Source: Streptomyces macrolidinus (GTDB lineage: Bacteria > Actinomycetota > Actinomycetes > Streptomycetales > Streptomycetaceae). Taken from it: a stretch of 64,000 bases of DNA. Shown here piece by piece: positions 24,912 through 33,885 of this stretch. The position numbers were made by a program, and so were the translations under genes. The stretch's first letter is position 1. Each line of letters opens with the position of its first letter. The notes beneath the pieces were generated by a model that was not told where the DNA came from, did not search any database, and saw only the letters and a list, made by a program, of their open reading frames with translations. The stretch is from positions 124,001-188,000 of the forward strand of contig NZ_JAMWMR010000001.1 of NCBI RefSeq assembly GCF_023887685.1, given 5' to 3'.

Positions 24912-25939
24912 GACCGGTTCTCCCCACTACTGGCGCGCAACCGGCGCGAGATGACGTAGTTGACGATCCCGATCACGATGAGGATCAGGAACATCGTCCA
25001 GGCGATCGCGGAGGCCCGGCCCAGGTGCTGGTTCACCCAGCCCTGCTCGTACAGATACAGCCCCAACGTCTGGAACTGGTGCTCACCGCCGCCCGACGCG
25101 CCCTTGTTCGCGTCGAACAGCAGGGGCTCGCCGAAGAGTTGGCTCGCGCCGATGGTCGACACGACACAGGTGAACAGGATCGTCGGCCGCAGCGACGGCA
25201 GCGTGACATGGAAGAACTGCTGCCAGCGACCGGCCCCGTCCAGGGCCGCCGACTCGTACAGATCCTGCGGGATGGCCTGCATCGCCGCCAGGTAGATCAG
25301 CGCGTTGTAGCCCGTCCAGCGCCAGATGACGATCGAGGAGACGGCGAGCTGGGAGGGCCACTTGTCGTTCTGCCAGTCGACGGCGTCGATCCCGGCGAAG
25401 TGCAGCACCCAGTTGATCATCCCGTAGTCGCGCCCGAAGAGCAGCACGAACACCAGCGAGGCCGCGGCGATCGACGTCGCGTACGGGGCGAGCAGCACGA
25501 CGCGGTAGAAGGTCGAGCCGCGCAGCTTGTAGTTGAGGACGTGGGCGAGACCCATCGCCATCAGCAACTGCGGGACGGTCGAGATGATCCCGATGGTCAG
25601 GGTGTTCTTCGCCGCGTTCCAGAAGAAGTCGTCGTCGAAGATCCGGGTGTAGTTGCGCAGCCCCGCCCACTCCATGTCCGTCGGCGCCGTCAGCTCCACC
25701 GTGTGCAGCGAGGCCCACGCGGTGTAGAGCAGCGGGAAGAGGCCGAAGGCGAGGAAGAGCAGGAAGAACGGCGAGACGAACGCGTACGGGCTGAAGCGCA
25801 TGTCCCGACGCCAGCGGCGGGAGAGCCGCGCGCGACGCCGCAGTTCTGCCTCGGTCGGTGTCCCGGGCGAGCGGCCCGGGGCCGCGCCCCCCTTCGCGGG
25901 GGGCGCGGCGGACTCGTGCCGGGTGGACATGCCGGTCAC
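24908..25939 (-). CDS. cebF: Cellobiose/cellotriose ABC transporter permease CebF
   Basis: MalF/CUT1-type permease of 343 aa. A disordered 40-residue N-terminus precedes the first helix (FVSPFFLLFLAFGLFPLLYTA). The EAA loop reads QDLYESAALDGAGRWQQFFHV. The GTG at 25939 overlaps the cebE stop by 4 nt; ATG 25930 is an alternative. It is the middle transporter gene of cebEFG, and its order and coupling fit the known locus. Confidence 0.9.
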   Translation of the reverse strand: MTGMSTRHESAAPPAKGGAAPGRSPGTPTEAELRRRARLSRRWRRDMRFSPYAFVSPFFLLFLAFGLFPLLYTAWASLHTVELTAPTDMEWAGLRNYTRIFDDDFFWNAAKNTLTIGIISTVPQLLMAMGLAHVLNYKLRGSTFYRVVLLAPYATSIAAASLVFVLLFGRDYGMINWVLHFAGIDAVDWQNDKWPSQLAVSSIVIWRWTGYNALIYLAAMQAIPQDLYESAALDGAGRWQQFFHVTLPSLRPTILFTCVVSTIGASQLFGEPLLFDANKGASGGGEHQFQTLGLYLYEQGWVNQHLGRASAIAWTMFLILIVIGIVNYVISRRLRASSGENRS

Positions 25940-27255
25940 TTGTCCAGGTTGTTGTCGATGGTCTTGGTGGCCGTCGCCCAGGCCTCCTCGGCCGACTTGC
26001 CCTTGGTCACGAGGAAGACGCCGTTGTCGGTCAGACCCTGCTGGATGATCTGGTCCTTCGGGCCGATCGGCTGGACCGGGCTGGACTTGGCGGCCTCGGC
26101 GAAGATCGTGCCGATCGGGGCGTCACCGGTCATCTCGTTCTTCGCGCCGGTGACTTCGGGAGAGCTGTACGCGCTCTGCGCGCTCGGGAAGCTGCCCTGG
26201 ACACTGAACAGCTTCGCCTGCTGCGCGGGCGCGGTCAGCCAGGCGGCCAGCTCCTGGGCCTCCTTCACATGCTTGCCGGTCTTCGGCACGGTCAGGAAGG
26301 AACCGCCCCAGTTACCGGACTTGGGCGCGACCGCCACGTCCCACTTGCCCTTGGCGTCCGCCTGCGACTTGCCCTTGATGTAGCCGAGCATCCACGGCGG
26401 GCAGGCCATCGCGGCGAACTTCACGTTGGCGATCGTCTGGTCCCAGGTCGGCTGGAACTGGGTCTGGGAGCCGACCAGCCCCTCCTTGGTGGCCTTCGCG
26501 GTCAGATCGAAGGCGGCCTTGACGGCGGGGTTCGTCTTGTAGACGACCTCGCCGGAGGCGTCGTAGAACTTCTCCTTCTCGCTGCTGAGGATCGCGTTCA
26601 GCATGCCGCCGGGGGAGTCCATGAAGGTGGTGCCCTTCGGCGCCTTCTTCTGATACGTCTCACCGACATCGACGAGCTTGCTCCAGTCACCGGCCCACAT
26701 CTTGCCGAGCTGGTCACGGTCTGTGGGCAGACCGGCCTTCTCGAAGAGGTCCTTGCGGTAGCAGATGGCCATCGGGCCGACATCGGTGCCGAGGCCGACC
26801 GTCTGTCCGTCCTTGGTGGTGGCCTGCTGCCACTTCCAGTCCAGGAAGTCGCTCTTGTCGACGCCCGGGGCCTTGGAGAGGTCCTCGAGCTTGGCCGCCT
26901 GGGTGCCGACCACCTCGGCGATGTTGCCGACCTCGACGCCCTGGATGTCCTGGAGGCCGCTGCCGGTGGTGAGGTGGTTGACGAGCGCCGGGTAGTAGTT
27001 CTCGTTCCGCTCGGTGACGTTCTCGGTGATCTTGATATCGGGGTGGGCCTTCTCGTACTCCGCGTAGAGTCCGGCCTCCTTGAAGCCGAAGGTGCCGAAG
27101 AGGCCGAGGCTGATCGTGGTCTTCCCCTTGCCGCCGCCGGAGTCGCCGTCGCTGCTGCTGCCGCTGTCGTCGGCGCAGCCGGTCAGCAGACCGGCGCCCA
27201 GCGCGGCGATCGCCGCGAAGGCCAACGCTCTGTGGACCGAGCGAGTACCTCGCAT
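25936..27255 (-). CDS. cebE: Cello-oligosaccharide-binding lipoprotein CebE
   Basis: Extracellular solute-binding protein of 439 aa, family 1 (CUT1). The signal peptide ends in the lipobox LLTGC with Cys27 as the lipid anchor, followed by a Ser/Gly/Asp-rich linker. The mature part has the usual two-lobe pattern (TISLGLFGTFGFKEAGLY, MACPPWMLGYIKGKSQADAKG). It captures cellobiose/cellotriose for CebFG; in plant-pathogenic relatives CebE also senses cellotriose. First gene of the operon, with a perfect CebR palindrome about 117 bp upstream of its start. Confidence 0.9.
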   Translation of the reverse strand: MRGTRSVHRALAFAAIAALGAGLLTGCADDSGSSSDGDSGGGKGKTTISLGLFGTFGFKEAGLYAEYEKAHPDIKITENVTERNENYYPALVNHLTTGSGLQDIQGVEVGNIAEVVGTQAAKLEDLSKAPGVDKSDFLDWKWQQATTKDGQTVGLGTDVGPMAICYRKDLFEKAGLPTDRDQLGKMWAGDWSKLVDVGETYQKKAPKGTTFMDSPGGMLNAILSSEKEKFYDASGEVVYKTNPAVKAAFDLTAKATKEGLVGSQTQFQPTWDQTIANVKFAAMACPPWMLGYIKGKSQADAKGKWDVAVAPKSGNWGGSFLTVPKTGKHVKEAQELAAWLTAPAQQAKLFSVQGSFPSAQSAYSSPEVTGAKNEMTGDAPIGTIFAEAAKSSPVQPIGPKDQIIQQGLTDNGVFLVTKGKSAEEAWATATKTIDNNLDK

Positions 27256-27625
27256 GTCGTCCTCCTGTTGCCCTGACGTACCGACCCCCCGGCCAACTAC
27301 TGTGCTGCGCCCGTGAGTTGTCGCTGCGGCTCGGGCGGGGAACGTGCGGGATGTGTATGTGTCAGACGCTGTGGGAGCGCTCCCATGAGTGATGTGTTGA
27401 AGGGTCGTTGGTCAGAGCGGGGGTGTCAAGGGACCGGACGAAGCGAACTGCCTTCAGTTACCGGAACGTTGGCAAGCCCGGCCCCGAACGCCGGTCGCTG
27501 TCCCGCGAGTTGCCGCTGACGCCGCGAAGCCGTCCGGGCCCGCCCGCCGATCCGGCCGGGCGGCGGCCTCGACGCTGCTGTTACATTCCAGGCCGGCGGA
27601 GTGCGTGCGGTGACAGGAGGCGGCC
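27256..27625. promoter_or_regulatory. cebE-cebR divergent promoter region
   Basis: 370 bp between cebE and cebR. It holds the perfect CebR palindrome at 27372-27385 and, near the right end, the cebR Shine-Dalgarno site AGGAGG. No gene is supported; frames on both strands lack domains. Confidence 0.7.
27372..27385. promoter_or_regulatory. Perfect CebR operator
   Basis: TGGGAGCGCTCCCA, a complete 14-bp palindrome identical to the published CebR consensus. It lies about 117 bp upstream of cebE and 241 bp upstream of cebR, so it can control the transporter operon. Confidence 0.93.
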
Positions 27626-28681
27626 ATGGCAGGCCACGGAACGCGGGGCCGGAGTGGCCGGCGGCCGACCCTGGAAGAGGTCGCCGTGCTGGCCGGTGTG
27701 GGCCGTGGCACGGTCTCCCGGGTGATCAACGGTTCGCCCCGGGTCAGCGACGCGACCCGCGCGGCGGTCGAGGCGGCGGTCGCGGAGCTGGGGTACGTCC
27801 CGAACACGGCGGCGCGGGCGCTGGCCGCCAACCGTACGGACGCGATCGCCCTCGTCGTCCCCGAGCCCGAGACCCGCTTCTTCGCCGAGCCGTACTTCTC
27901 GGAGATGCTGCGCGGCGTGGGCGCGGAACTGGCCGAGACGGAGATGCAGTTGCTGCTGATCTTCGCGGGCGGCGACCGTGAACGGCGCAGGCTGGCGCAG
28001 TACCTGGCGGCGCACCGGGTGGACGGCGTCCTGCTGGTCTCGGTCCACGCGGCCGACCCGCTGCCGGACCTCCTGGCCCAACTGGACATCCCCACCGTGA
28101 TCAGCGGCCCGCGCTCGGAGCGGGAGACGCTGCCGTCGGTGGACTCGGACAACCACGGCGGCGGACGCTCGGCGGTCGAGCATCTGATCGCCCGGGGCCG
28201 CCGCCGTATCGCCACGATCACGGGCCCCTTCGACGTCTACGGCGCCCAGCGGCGCATCGACGGCTACCGGGCCGCTCTGCGCGACGCGGGCCGCGAGGTG
28301 GACGAGGCCCTGATCGTCCCTGGTGACTTCACCGAGGAGGGCGGTCGCCGGGCGATGGCCCGACTGCTGGACCTCCGCCCGGAGGTGGACGCGGTGTTCG
28401 CGGCGTCGGACGTGATGGCGGCGGGTGCGCGCCAGGCGCTGCGCGCGGCGGGCCGTCGGATACCCGAGGACGTGGCGCTGGCCGGGTACGACGACTCGGT
28501 GATCGCCCGGCACATGGACCCGCCCCTGACGAGCGTGCGTCAGCCCATCGAGGAGATGGGCCGGGCGATGATCGACCTGCTCCTGGAGGAGATAGCGGAC
28601 CACCGCCCGGCGGCCTCGCGGGGCCTGGACCGCCGCCAAGTGGTGCTGCGTACGGAGCTGATGGTGCGGGCGTCGTCCTGA
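27626..28681 (+). CDS. cebR: LacI-family repressor CebR
   Basis: Repressor of 351 aa. The LacI helix-turn-helix is at about 14-35 (TLEEVAVLAGVGRGTVSRVI) with the hinge helix AARALAANRTDAIALV, followed by a periplasmic-binding-protein-like sensor domain ending VVLRTELMVRASS. ATG 27626 has AGGAGG 7 nt upstream. It is divergent from cebEFG-bglC and two sites matching its known palindrome flank the locus. Known homologues lose DNA binding with cellobiose or cellotriose. Confidence 0.92.
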   Translation: MAGHGTRGRSGRRPTLEEVAVLAGVGRGTVSRVINGSPRVSDATRAAVEAAVAELGYVPNTAARALAANRTDAIALVVPEPETRFFAEPYFSEMLRGVGAELAETEMQLLLIFAGGDRERRRLAQYLAAHRVDGVLLVSVHAADPLPDLLAQLDIPTVISGPRSERETLPSVDSDNHGGGRSAVEHLIARGRRRIATITGPFDVYGAQRRIDGYRAALRDAGREVDEALIVPGDFTEEGGRRAMARLLDLRPEVDAVFAASDVMAAGARQALRAAGRRIPEDVALAGYDDSVIARHMDPPLTSVRQPIEEMGRAMIDLLLEEIADHRPAASRGLDRRQVVLRTELMVRASS

Positions 28682-28826
28682 GCGCGAGAACCGCACGAAG
28701 GTTGCCCACGTCATCGACACCGCGTAGCGAGACCCGGACCGGATGTGCGAACTGCCGTGCGAGCGTGGTGAGTTGGATCTAGGTTGGCCCCGAGACCCAT
28801 TTCGCTCGGCTGAGGAGAGTCCGCCC

Positions 28827-29642
28827 ATGACCGACCACGCGCCCCTGTCCGGACCGGTGGAGAGCCGCACGATCGACACGTCGATGCCGCATTCGGCGCG
28901 GGTCTGGAACTACTGGCTGGGCGGCAAGGACAACTACCCGGTCGACGAGGAGGCCGGTGACGCCTACGCCGCCGTCTTCCCCGGCATCGTCGACGTCGCG
29001 CGCGGCAGCCGCGCCTTCCTCGGGCGCAGCATCCGGTACCTGGTCACGGAGGCGGGCATCCGGCAGTTCCTGGACGTGGGGACCGGTCTGCCGACGGTGG
29101 ACAACACCCACGAGGTCGCCCAGCGGCTCGCGCCCGAGTCCCGGATCGTCTACGTCGACAAGGACCCGCTGGTCCTCGCCCATGCCCGTGCCCTGCTCAC
29201 CTCCACCCCGGAGGGCGCGACCGCGTATGTGGACGCCGATCTGTACGACCCGGAGCGCATCCTCGCGCATGCCGCCGAGACGCTCGACCTGACCCGGCCC
29301 ACGGCACTGATCCTCAGCGGCATCCTCGGTCATGTCGCCGACTACGACGAGGCGCGCTCCATCGTCCGCCGGCTGATGGACGGCCTGCCCTCCGGCAGCT
29401 ATCTGTCCGTGAACGACGGCTCCCTCGGCATCGACCCGGAGTACGAGCGGGCCCAGGAGGCGTACAACAAGAGCGGCGCGATCCCGTACATCCTGCGCAC
29501 GGTCGAGCAGATCACGGGCTTCTTCGACGGCCTGGAGCTGGTGGAGCCGGGCGTCGTGACCCTGCCGCAGTGGCGGCCGGAGGACGGCGACGGGACCGCG
29601 ACGGTCCTCGGTGAGCACGGCGGACTCGGCCGCAAGCCCTGA
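28827..29642 (+). CDS. DUF574 SAM-dependent methyltransferase-like protein
   Basis: Cytoplasmic protein of 271 aa of the DUF574 (S-adenosyl methyltransferase) family, which is expanded in Streptomyces. Motifs are HSARVWNYWLGGKDNYPVDE near the N-terminus, the SAM-binding FLDVGTGLPTVDNTHEVAQ and VYVDKDPLVLAHA, and ALILSGILGHV. GAGGAG precedes ATG 28827. The family acceptor is unknown. It is a single-gene unit ending at a strong terminator shared with tRNA-His. Confidence 0.88.
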   Translation: MTDHAPLSGPVESRTIDTSMPHSARVWNYWLGGKDNYPVDEEAGDAYAAVFPGIVDVARGSRAFLGRSIRYLVTEAGIRQFLDVGTGLPTVDNTHEVAQRLAPESRIVYVDKDPLVLAHARALLTSTPEGATAYVDADLYDPERILAHAAETLDLTRPTALILSGILGHVADYDEARSIVRRLMDGLPSGSYLSVNDGSLGIDPEYERAQEAYNKSGAIPYILRTVEQITGFFDGLELVEPGVVTLPQWRPEDGDGTATVLGEHGGLGRKP

Positions 29643-29660
29643 CATCCCTGAAACGCAGAT

Positions 29661-29695
29661 CAGCCGGTGACCCGTACTGCTCGGGTCACCGGCTG
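29661..29695. terminator. Bidirectional terminator
   Basis: Perfect 14-bp stem CAGCCGGTGACCCG (29661-29674) and its complement (29682-29695) with a 7-nt loop. It lies between the methyltransferase stop and the 3' end of the minus-strand tRNA-His and can terminate both. Confidence 0.92.
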
Positions 29696-29704
29696 ACTAC
29701 TCAG

Positions 29705-29777
29705 GGTGAGTGACGGGACTCGAACCCGCGACATCCTGGACCACAACCAGGTGCTCTACCAACTGAGCTACACCCAC
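29705..29777 (-). tRNA. tRNA-His (anticodon GTG)
   Basis: Minus-strand gene with acceptor stem GTGGGTG/CACTCAC, a C discriminator and anticodon GTG in CTGGTTGTGGTCCAGG. A G is encoded just 5' at 29778 and can pair with the discriminator C, the hallmark G(-1) of tRNA-His. CCA is not encoded. Confidence 0.96.
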
Positions 29778-29888
29778 CATGACCGGCGTTCTTCGGTTTC
29801 CCGTACCGGCCGAGAAAAAGTGTACAGGGTCCGAAGGGGTGCTCGCGCATGCGTTTCCCCGCGGCCCGTCCGGACCCTGCGCGGGACG

Positions 29889-30491
29889 TCAGTGCGCGCG
29901 CACGACGTGCTTGGCCGCGATCGCGCGGGCCGTCTCCGAGTCGGGGCCCGGCTGGGGTACGAAGATCGCCTCACGGTAGTAGCGCAACTCCGCGATCGAT
30001 TCGCGGATGTCGGCCAGCGCCCGGTGGTTGCCGTTCTTCTCGGGGCTGTTGAAGTACGCCCGCGGATACCAGCGGCGGGCCAGCTCCTTGATGGAGCTGA
30101 CGTCCACGATCCGGTAGTGGAGGTAGTCCTCCAGCGTCGGCATGTCGCGGCTCAGGAAGCCGCGGTCCGTACCGACGGAGTTGCCGCACAGTGGGGCCTT
30201 GCCCGGCTCCTTGACGTGCTCCCGTACGTAGGAGAGGACCTGCTCCTCGGCGTCGGCGAGCGTCGTGCCCGCCGCCAGCTCCTCGAGCAGCCCCGAGGCG
30301 GTGTGCATCTGGCGCACCACCTCCGGCATCGTCTCCAGCGCGGCGTCCGGCGGGCGGATCACGATGTCCACCCCCTCGCCGAGTACGTTCAGCTCGGAGT
30401 CGGTGACCAGCGCGGCCACCTCGATGAGCGCGTCGTCGGACAGCGAGAGTCCGGTCATCTCGCAGTCGATCCACACCATGCGATCGTTCAT
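29889..30491 (-). CDS. orn: Oligoribonuclease
   Basis: DEDDh 3'-5' exoribonuclease of 200 aa that degrades 2-5-nt RNAs, including the pGpG product of c-di-GMP hydrolysis. Catalytic residues are in [11 protein letters not shown] (Asp, Glu), [14 protein letters not shown] (Asp) and [11 protein letters not shown] (His, Asp). ATG 30491 gives the normal family length. It lies downstream of adpA in the same direction, as in other Streptomyces, but a strong hairpin at 30569-30609 separates them, so it may have its own promoter. Confidence 0.95.
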   Translation of the reverse strand: MNDRMVWIDCEMTGLSLSDDALIEVAALVTDSELNVLGEGVDIVIRPPDAALETMPEVVRQMHTASGLLEELAAGTTLADAEEQVLSYVREHVKEPGKAPLCGNSVGTDRGFLSRDMPTLEDYLHYRIVDVSSIKELARRWYPRAYFNSPEKNGNHRALADIRESIAELRYYREAIFVPQPGPDSETARAIAAKHVVRAH

Positions 30492-30568
30492 GTGTCCCAC
30501 CTTATGGCCCAAGGGGTCCGGGCGGACCGGCCCTGCATGTGGGGAACATCGCGGACGGCACGCCGAAA

Positions 30569-30609
30569 GGGCGGGATCCGTGGTCCGCACCACATCGTGG
30601 ATCCCGCCC
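30569..30609 (-). terminator. Terminator between adpA and orn
   Basis: An 11-bp stem GGGCGGGATCC (30569-30579) pairs with its complement (30599-30609), loop 19 nt. It lies 34 bp beyond the adpA stop and 78 bp before the orn start on the same strand. Confidence 0.85.
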
Positions 30610-30642
30610 GTGCTCGCGTGCTCGCGTTCTCGCTCTCTTCGG

Positions 30643-31878
30643 CTACGGCGCGCTGCGCTGGCCGGGCAGGCTCGGGCGGCCCGTCGAGTACAGCTCCGGC
30701 ACACCCTTGCCCGGGTGCTCCGTGGACATGGACGCCGTCGGGCCGAGCGCGCTCGCCGCCGCCGTGCGGCGGGACTGCGCGGGGACCGGGGTGGCCTCCG
30801 GTACGACCTGCGGTGCCGCGGGCCCGGCCGGGCCGTCCGCCTCGACCGGCCGTTCCCCCTGCGGGCGGCGCGCCCGGTAGGCGGCACGGTAGGCCGCGGG
30901 CGAGGAGCCGAGCTGGCGCCGGAAGTGCCCGCGCAGCGCCACCGGGGAGCGGAAGCCGCAGCGCCCGGCCACCTCGTCGACCGAGTACTCGGAGGTCTCG
31001 AGGAGCCGCTGCGCCTGGAGCACCCGCTGGGTGATCAGCCACTGCAGCGGGGCGCTCCCGGTGAGGGAGCGGAAGCGGCGGTCGAAGGTCCGTCGGCTCA
31101 TGTACGCGCGTGCGGCGAGCGTCTCCACGTCGAACTGCTCGTGGAGGTGCTCCAGGGCCCAGGCGACGACCTCGGCCAGCGGATCGGCGCCGATCTCCTC
31201 GGGTAAAGACCTGTCGAGGTAGCGCTCCTGGCCGCCGGTGCGGCGCGGCGGGACCACCAGACGGCGGGCGAGCGCACCGGCCGCCTCGTTGCCGTGGTCC
31301 GTGCGCACGATGTGGAGGCAGAGGTCGATTCCGGCCGCCGTGCCCGCGGAGGTGAGCACATCGCCGTCGTCCACGAACAGTTCGCGCGGATCGACATGCA
31401 CCGACGGATAGCGCTTGGCCAGCGTCGGCGCGTACATCCAGTGCGTGGTGGCCGGGCGTCCGTCCAGCAGCCCGGCGGCGGCCAGGACGAAGGCGCCCGT
31501 GCACAGCCCGACTATGCGGGCCCCCTCGTCGTGCGCGCGGCGCAGGGCGTCGAGCGCCCCCTCCGGCGGCGGCGAGGTGATGGATCGCCAGGCCGGCACG
31601 ACGACCGTGCCCGCCCGCGAGATCGCCTCCAGGCCGTGCGGCGCGGTCAGTTCCAGGCCCCCCGTGGTCCGCAGCGGGCCTTCCTCGCCTGCGGCGACCA
31701 ACAGCCGGTAGCGCGGAACTCCCGCGTCCTGGCGGTCGATTCCGAACACCGAAAGCGGTATGGAACTCTCGAAGATGGGGCCGCCGCTGAACAGCAGCAC
31801 CGCGACGATCTCCTTGCGGCGTCGCCCGGATAGCTTCCGGGCCGCGGCATCCGATGCGGCAGTGGAGTCGTGGCTCAT
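30643..31878 (-). CDS. adpA: Pleiotropic developmental regulator AdpA
   Basis: AraC-family regulator of 411 aa controlling morphological differentiation and secondary metabolism. The N-terminal part (about 25-195) is a DJ-1/PfpI-like dimerisation domain ([39 protein letters not shown]). The C-terminal double helix-turn-helix is at about 240-340 ([40 protein letters not shown]). Codon 225 (31204-31206) is TTA, in the linker between domains, so translation should need the bldA tRNA, as in other Streptomyces. An AdpA-type site lies in its own upstream region. The disordered C-terminus is typical. orn follows. Confidence 0.97.
   Translation of the reverse strand: MSHDSTAASDAAARKLSGRRRKEIVAVLLFSGGPIFESSIPLSVFGIDRQDAGVPRYRLLVAAGEEGPLRTTGGLELTAPHGLEAISRAGTVVVPAWRSITSPPPEGALDALRRAHDEGARIVGLCTGAFVLAAAGLLDGRPATTHWMYAPTLAKRYPSVHVDPRELFVDDGDVLTSAGTAAGIDLCLHIVRTDHGNEAAGALARRLVVPPRRTGGQERYLDRSLPEEIGADPLAEVVAWALEHLHEQFDVETLAARAYMSRRTFDRRFRSLTGSAPLQWLITQRVLQAQRLLETSEYSVDEVAGRCGFRSPVALRGHFRRQLGSSPAAYRAAYRARRPQGERPVEADGPAGPAAPQVVPEATPVPAQSRRTAAASALGPTASMSTEHPGKGVPELYSTGRPSLPGQRSAP
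31204..31206 (-). promoter_or_regulatory. TTA codon in adpA (bldA-dependent)
   Basis: Forward-strand TAA at 31204-31206 reads as a TTA leucine codon (residue 225) in adpA, within DRSLPEE. TTA is the rarest codon in Streptomyces and is read only by the developmentally controlled bldA tRNA. Confidence 0.95.
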
Positions 31879-32256
31879 CCTGCTAAGCCCCCCTCGGTGG
31901 TCGCGGCTCCTCGGTTGTGTCGCTCCTGCACGTTTCCCCTCGGTCCTGCACGAGTTCCCCGCCGTAAGACAGTCATGATCGAATCTACTGTGTCCCGTGG
32001 CGCCGGCGTGGCCAGTTCACGATCCGGCACATTGTCGACATGGCAACTTGGCGTGAAGCATTCGATCACGAAGCGTTGCACTCGCGCGCCGCGCAGGGAA
32101 GTGCGCCTCGTCCTCATGGCCAATCCCCGTAGGGTGCGCGAGCCCTTCGGGACCCTTTCAGTGCAGGTCGAACGGGGGGTAGGGGGCCGTTCGACCCTAA
32201 GTTGCAGGGGGGTGAGAACTTGGCTGAAAAGAGGCGGGGGCGTGCGCGGAAACCGG
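31879..32256. promoter_or_regulatory. Upstream region of adpA
   Basis: 378 bp between adpA and the small membrane-protein gene, both on the minus strand. It carries an AdpA-type box at 32009-32018 and has lower G+C than its surroundings. No gene is supported. Confidence 0.7.
32009..32018. promoter_or_regulatory. AdpA-type binding site
   Basis: TGGCCAGTTC fits the AdpA consensus TGGCSNGWWY at all positions. It lies 131-140 bp upstream of the adpA start, compatible with autoregulation. Confidence 0.55.
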
Positions 32257-32640
32257 TCAGGTACGCGGGGTGCTTCTCTCGTTGCGCCTTCCGCTCCCGT
32301 GCGCTCTTGCCGCCGCGCCGCCCTGCCGTCCGCGGTATCGCGCCGCGCGCTCCGCGGCTCTCAGTCGGGCCGCGCCCCGCTCGGACTGGAGCAGCAGCAG
32401 ACGGCACGTCCCGGTGACGGCCGCGAGCCCGAGCGTGGCGCTGATCGCGGCGGGGAACGAGATGCCGCAGCAGACGAGGATCACCGGAACCAGGCCGCAA
32501 CTGAAGGCGGCCCAGCGAACCACGGCGTCCGCGGCGTTCGGCACGGGGTGTTGCCGGGATGCGGTGCGGGATACGGGCACGGGGTGCTCCCTGGGGCGTC
32601 GGTTCACCGGAGTCAACGGGCCCTCTCGCGGGCCGGTCAC
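32257..32640 (-). CDS. Small membrane protein near adpA
   Basis: Protein of 127 aa. The GTG at 32640 has GAGGAGG 5-7 nt upstream. A basic N-terminus is followed by two adjacent hydrophobic helices (WAAFSCGLVPVILVCCGI, AAISATLGLAAVTGTCRLLLL) and a strongly basic C-terminus. No enzymatic motif. A small membrane protein at this place beside adpA is usual in Streptomyces; its function is unknown to me. Confidence 0.65.
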   Translation of the reverse strand: MTGPREGPLTPVNRRPREHPVPVSRTASRQHPVPNAADAVVRWAAFSCGLVPVILVCCGISFPAAISATLGLAAVTGTCRLLLLQSERGAARLRAAERAARYRGRQGGAAARAHGSGRRNERSTPRT

Positions 32641-32910
32641 TCCCCGCCTCCTCGGTCGCGGCCATACCCGAAGTTTCGTCCTGTTCCTGGGTGAACACGG
32701 TGCAATCCACCACTACGAGGGGACGAGCATTGCGTTACGGGTCACCCTCGGGCATGCTCCCTGGAACCCCTGTGCGGTGTGCGCGGGATCTGGGCTGGGG
32801 ATGCGTGCCGCCGTACCCTTGGGGGTATGGGGTTGGGAAGATGATTCCCGGACACAGCTCCGCCGCACACCGTTGCCCCCACCCATGAGGATCACAACGC
32901 CGAGACACCC

Positions 32911-33438
32911 ATGGCCGGTCACGAATTCTCCGATCCCGCGGACCGCAAGCGCCCCGTCGCCGATCCCACGGCGGCCGAGCCCTTGGCGGCGGAAGAGTCA
33001 CGCCCGTCCTGCGACCCCGCCTTCAAACACGGCGTGGTCGTCGGCTTCGACGGCTCCACTTCGAGCGAACGCGCCCTCGCGTATGCGATCGGCATGGCCT
33101 GTCGCTCGCGTACGGGCCTGATCATCGTCCATGTCGCCAACCGACTGCCCACCACGGTCTGGGCGGGCTGCGAGCCCCCCGTCTTCGTCGACGTCCCCGA
33201 CCACCGCACGGAGGTCCTCGGTCTCGAACTGGCCTGCGCGGACCATCTGTCCGAGGTGCCGTGGATCCTCGTCGAGCGCGGCGGCGACATCTGCCACGAA
33301 CTCGAAGAGGTGGGGCGGGAGTACGAGGCGGACGCGATCGTCGTCGGCTCCACACACGGCGTCGTGGGCCGCATCTTCGGCTCGGTAGCCGGCCGCCTGG
33401 CCAAGCGCGCGAAGCGGCCGGTGGTCGTCATTCCGTGA
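32911..33438 (+). CDS. Universal stress protein (UspA family)
   Basis: Single-domain universal stress protein of 175 aa. The Usp fold starts at VVVGFDGSTSSERALAYA (about 42) and the ATP-binding signature GSTHGVVGRIFGSVAGRLA lies near the C-terminus, followed by RPVVVIP. A 40-residue disordered extension precedes the domain. The role is a general stress or ATP-linked signalling adaptor; the partner is unknown. The Shine-Dalgarno site is weak. Confidence 0.88.
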   Translation: MAGHEFSDPADRKRPVADPTAAEPLAAEESRPSCDPAFKHGVVVGFDGSTSSERALAYAIGMACRSRTGLIIVHVANRLPTTVWAGCEPPVFVDVPDHRTEVLGLELACADHLSEVPWILVERGGDICHELEEVGREYEADAIVVGSTHGVVGRIFGSVAGRLAKRAKRPVVVIP

Positions 33439-33458
33439 ACTCGCCCTCGCGCGCGAGG

Positions 33459-33479
33459 TGCTGTGGCGTTCACACAGCA
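33459..33479. terminator. Possible weak terminator between convergent genes
   Basis: TGCTGTG (33459-33465) and CACAGCA (33473-33479) form a 7-bp stem between the usp stop and the VOC-protein stop. It is short for a Streptomyces terminator. Confidence 0.4.
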
Positions 33480-33498
33480 GGCACCCGCGGGCTGCGCC

Positions 33499-33885
33499 TT
33501 ACTTGCTGTGCATGATCTGGATCAGGTTTCCGCAGGTGTCGTCCAGAACCGCGGTGGTGACCGGGCCCATCTCCAGGGGTTCCTGGGTGAAGTGCACCCC
33601 GAGCCTGAGCAGTCGGTCGAACTCCGCCTGTACGTCGTCCACGGCGAAGGAGGCGGCGGGGATGCCATCCTTGACCAGCGCCGTCTTGTACGGCTGCACC
33701 GCGGGATGGCCGGAGGGCTCAAGCAGCAGTTCGGTCCCGTCGGGATCCTCCGGCGAGACCACGGTCAGCCAACGGTCCTCGCCCACCGGGACGTCGTGCT
33801 TCTTCACGAAGCCCAGCACGGCGGTGTAGAAGCGCAGGGCCTTCTCCTGGTCGTCGACGAAGACGTGGGTGAGATGGATCCTCAT
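33499..33885 (-). CDS. VOC-family (glyoxalase/bleomycin-resistance fold) protein
   Basis: Protein of 128 aa with the paired beta-alpha-beta-beta-beta modules of the vicinal-oxygen-chelate superfamily. The metal-ligand positions are plausible at THVFVDD, GTELLLEP and DDTCGNLIQI. ATG 33885 has GGAGGG 7 nt upstream and overlaps the ArsR gene stop by 4 nt, so the two are co-translated. Substrate unknown; ArsR-VOC pairs often act on metabolic electrophiles or drugs. Confidence 0.87.
   Translation of the reverse strand: MRIHLTHVFVDDQEKALRFYTAVLGFVKKHDVPVGEDRWLTVVSPEDPDGTELLLEPSGHPAVQPYKTALVKDGIPAASFAVDDVQAEFDRLLRLGVHFTQEPLEMGPVTTAVLDDTCGNLIQIMHSK

Noticed and set aside
32114..32713. 199-aa minus-strand frame overlapping the small membrane protein
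   Set aside because: It lacks hydrophobic or domain structure; the overlapping frame with two membrane helices and a good Shine-Dalgarno site is preferred.
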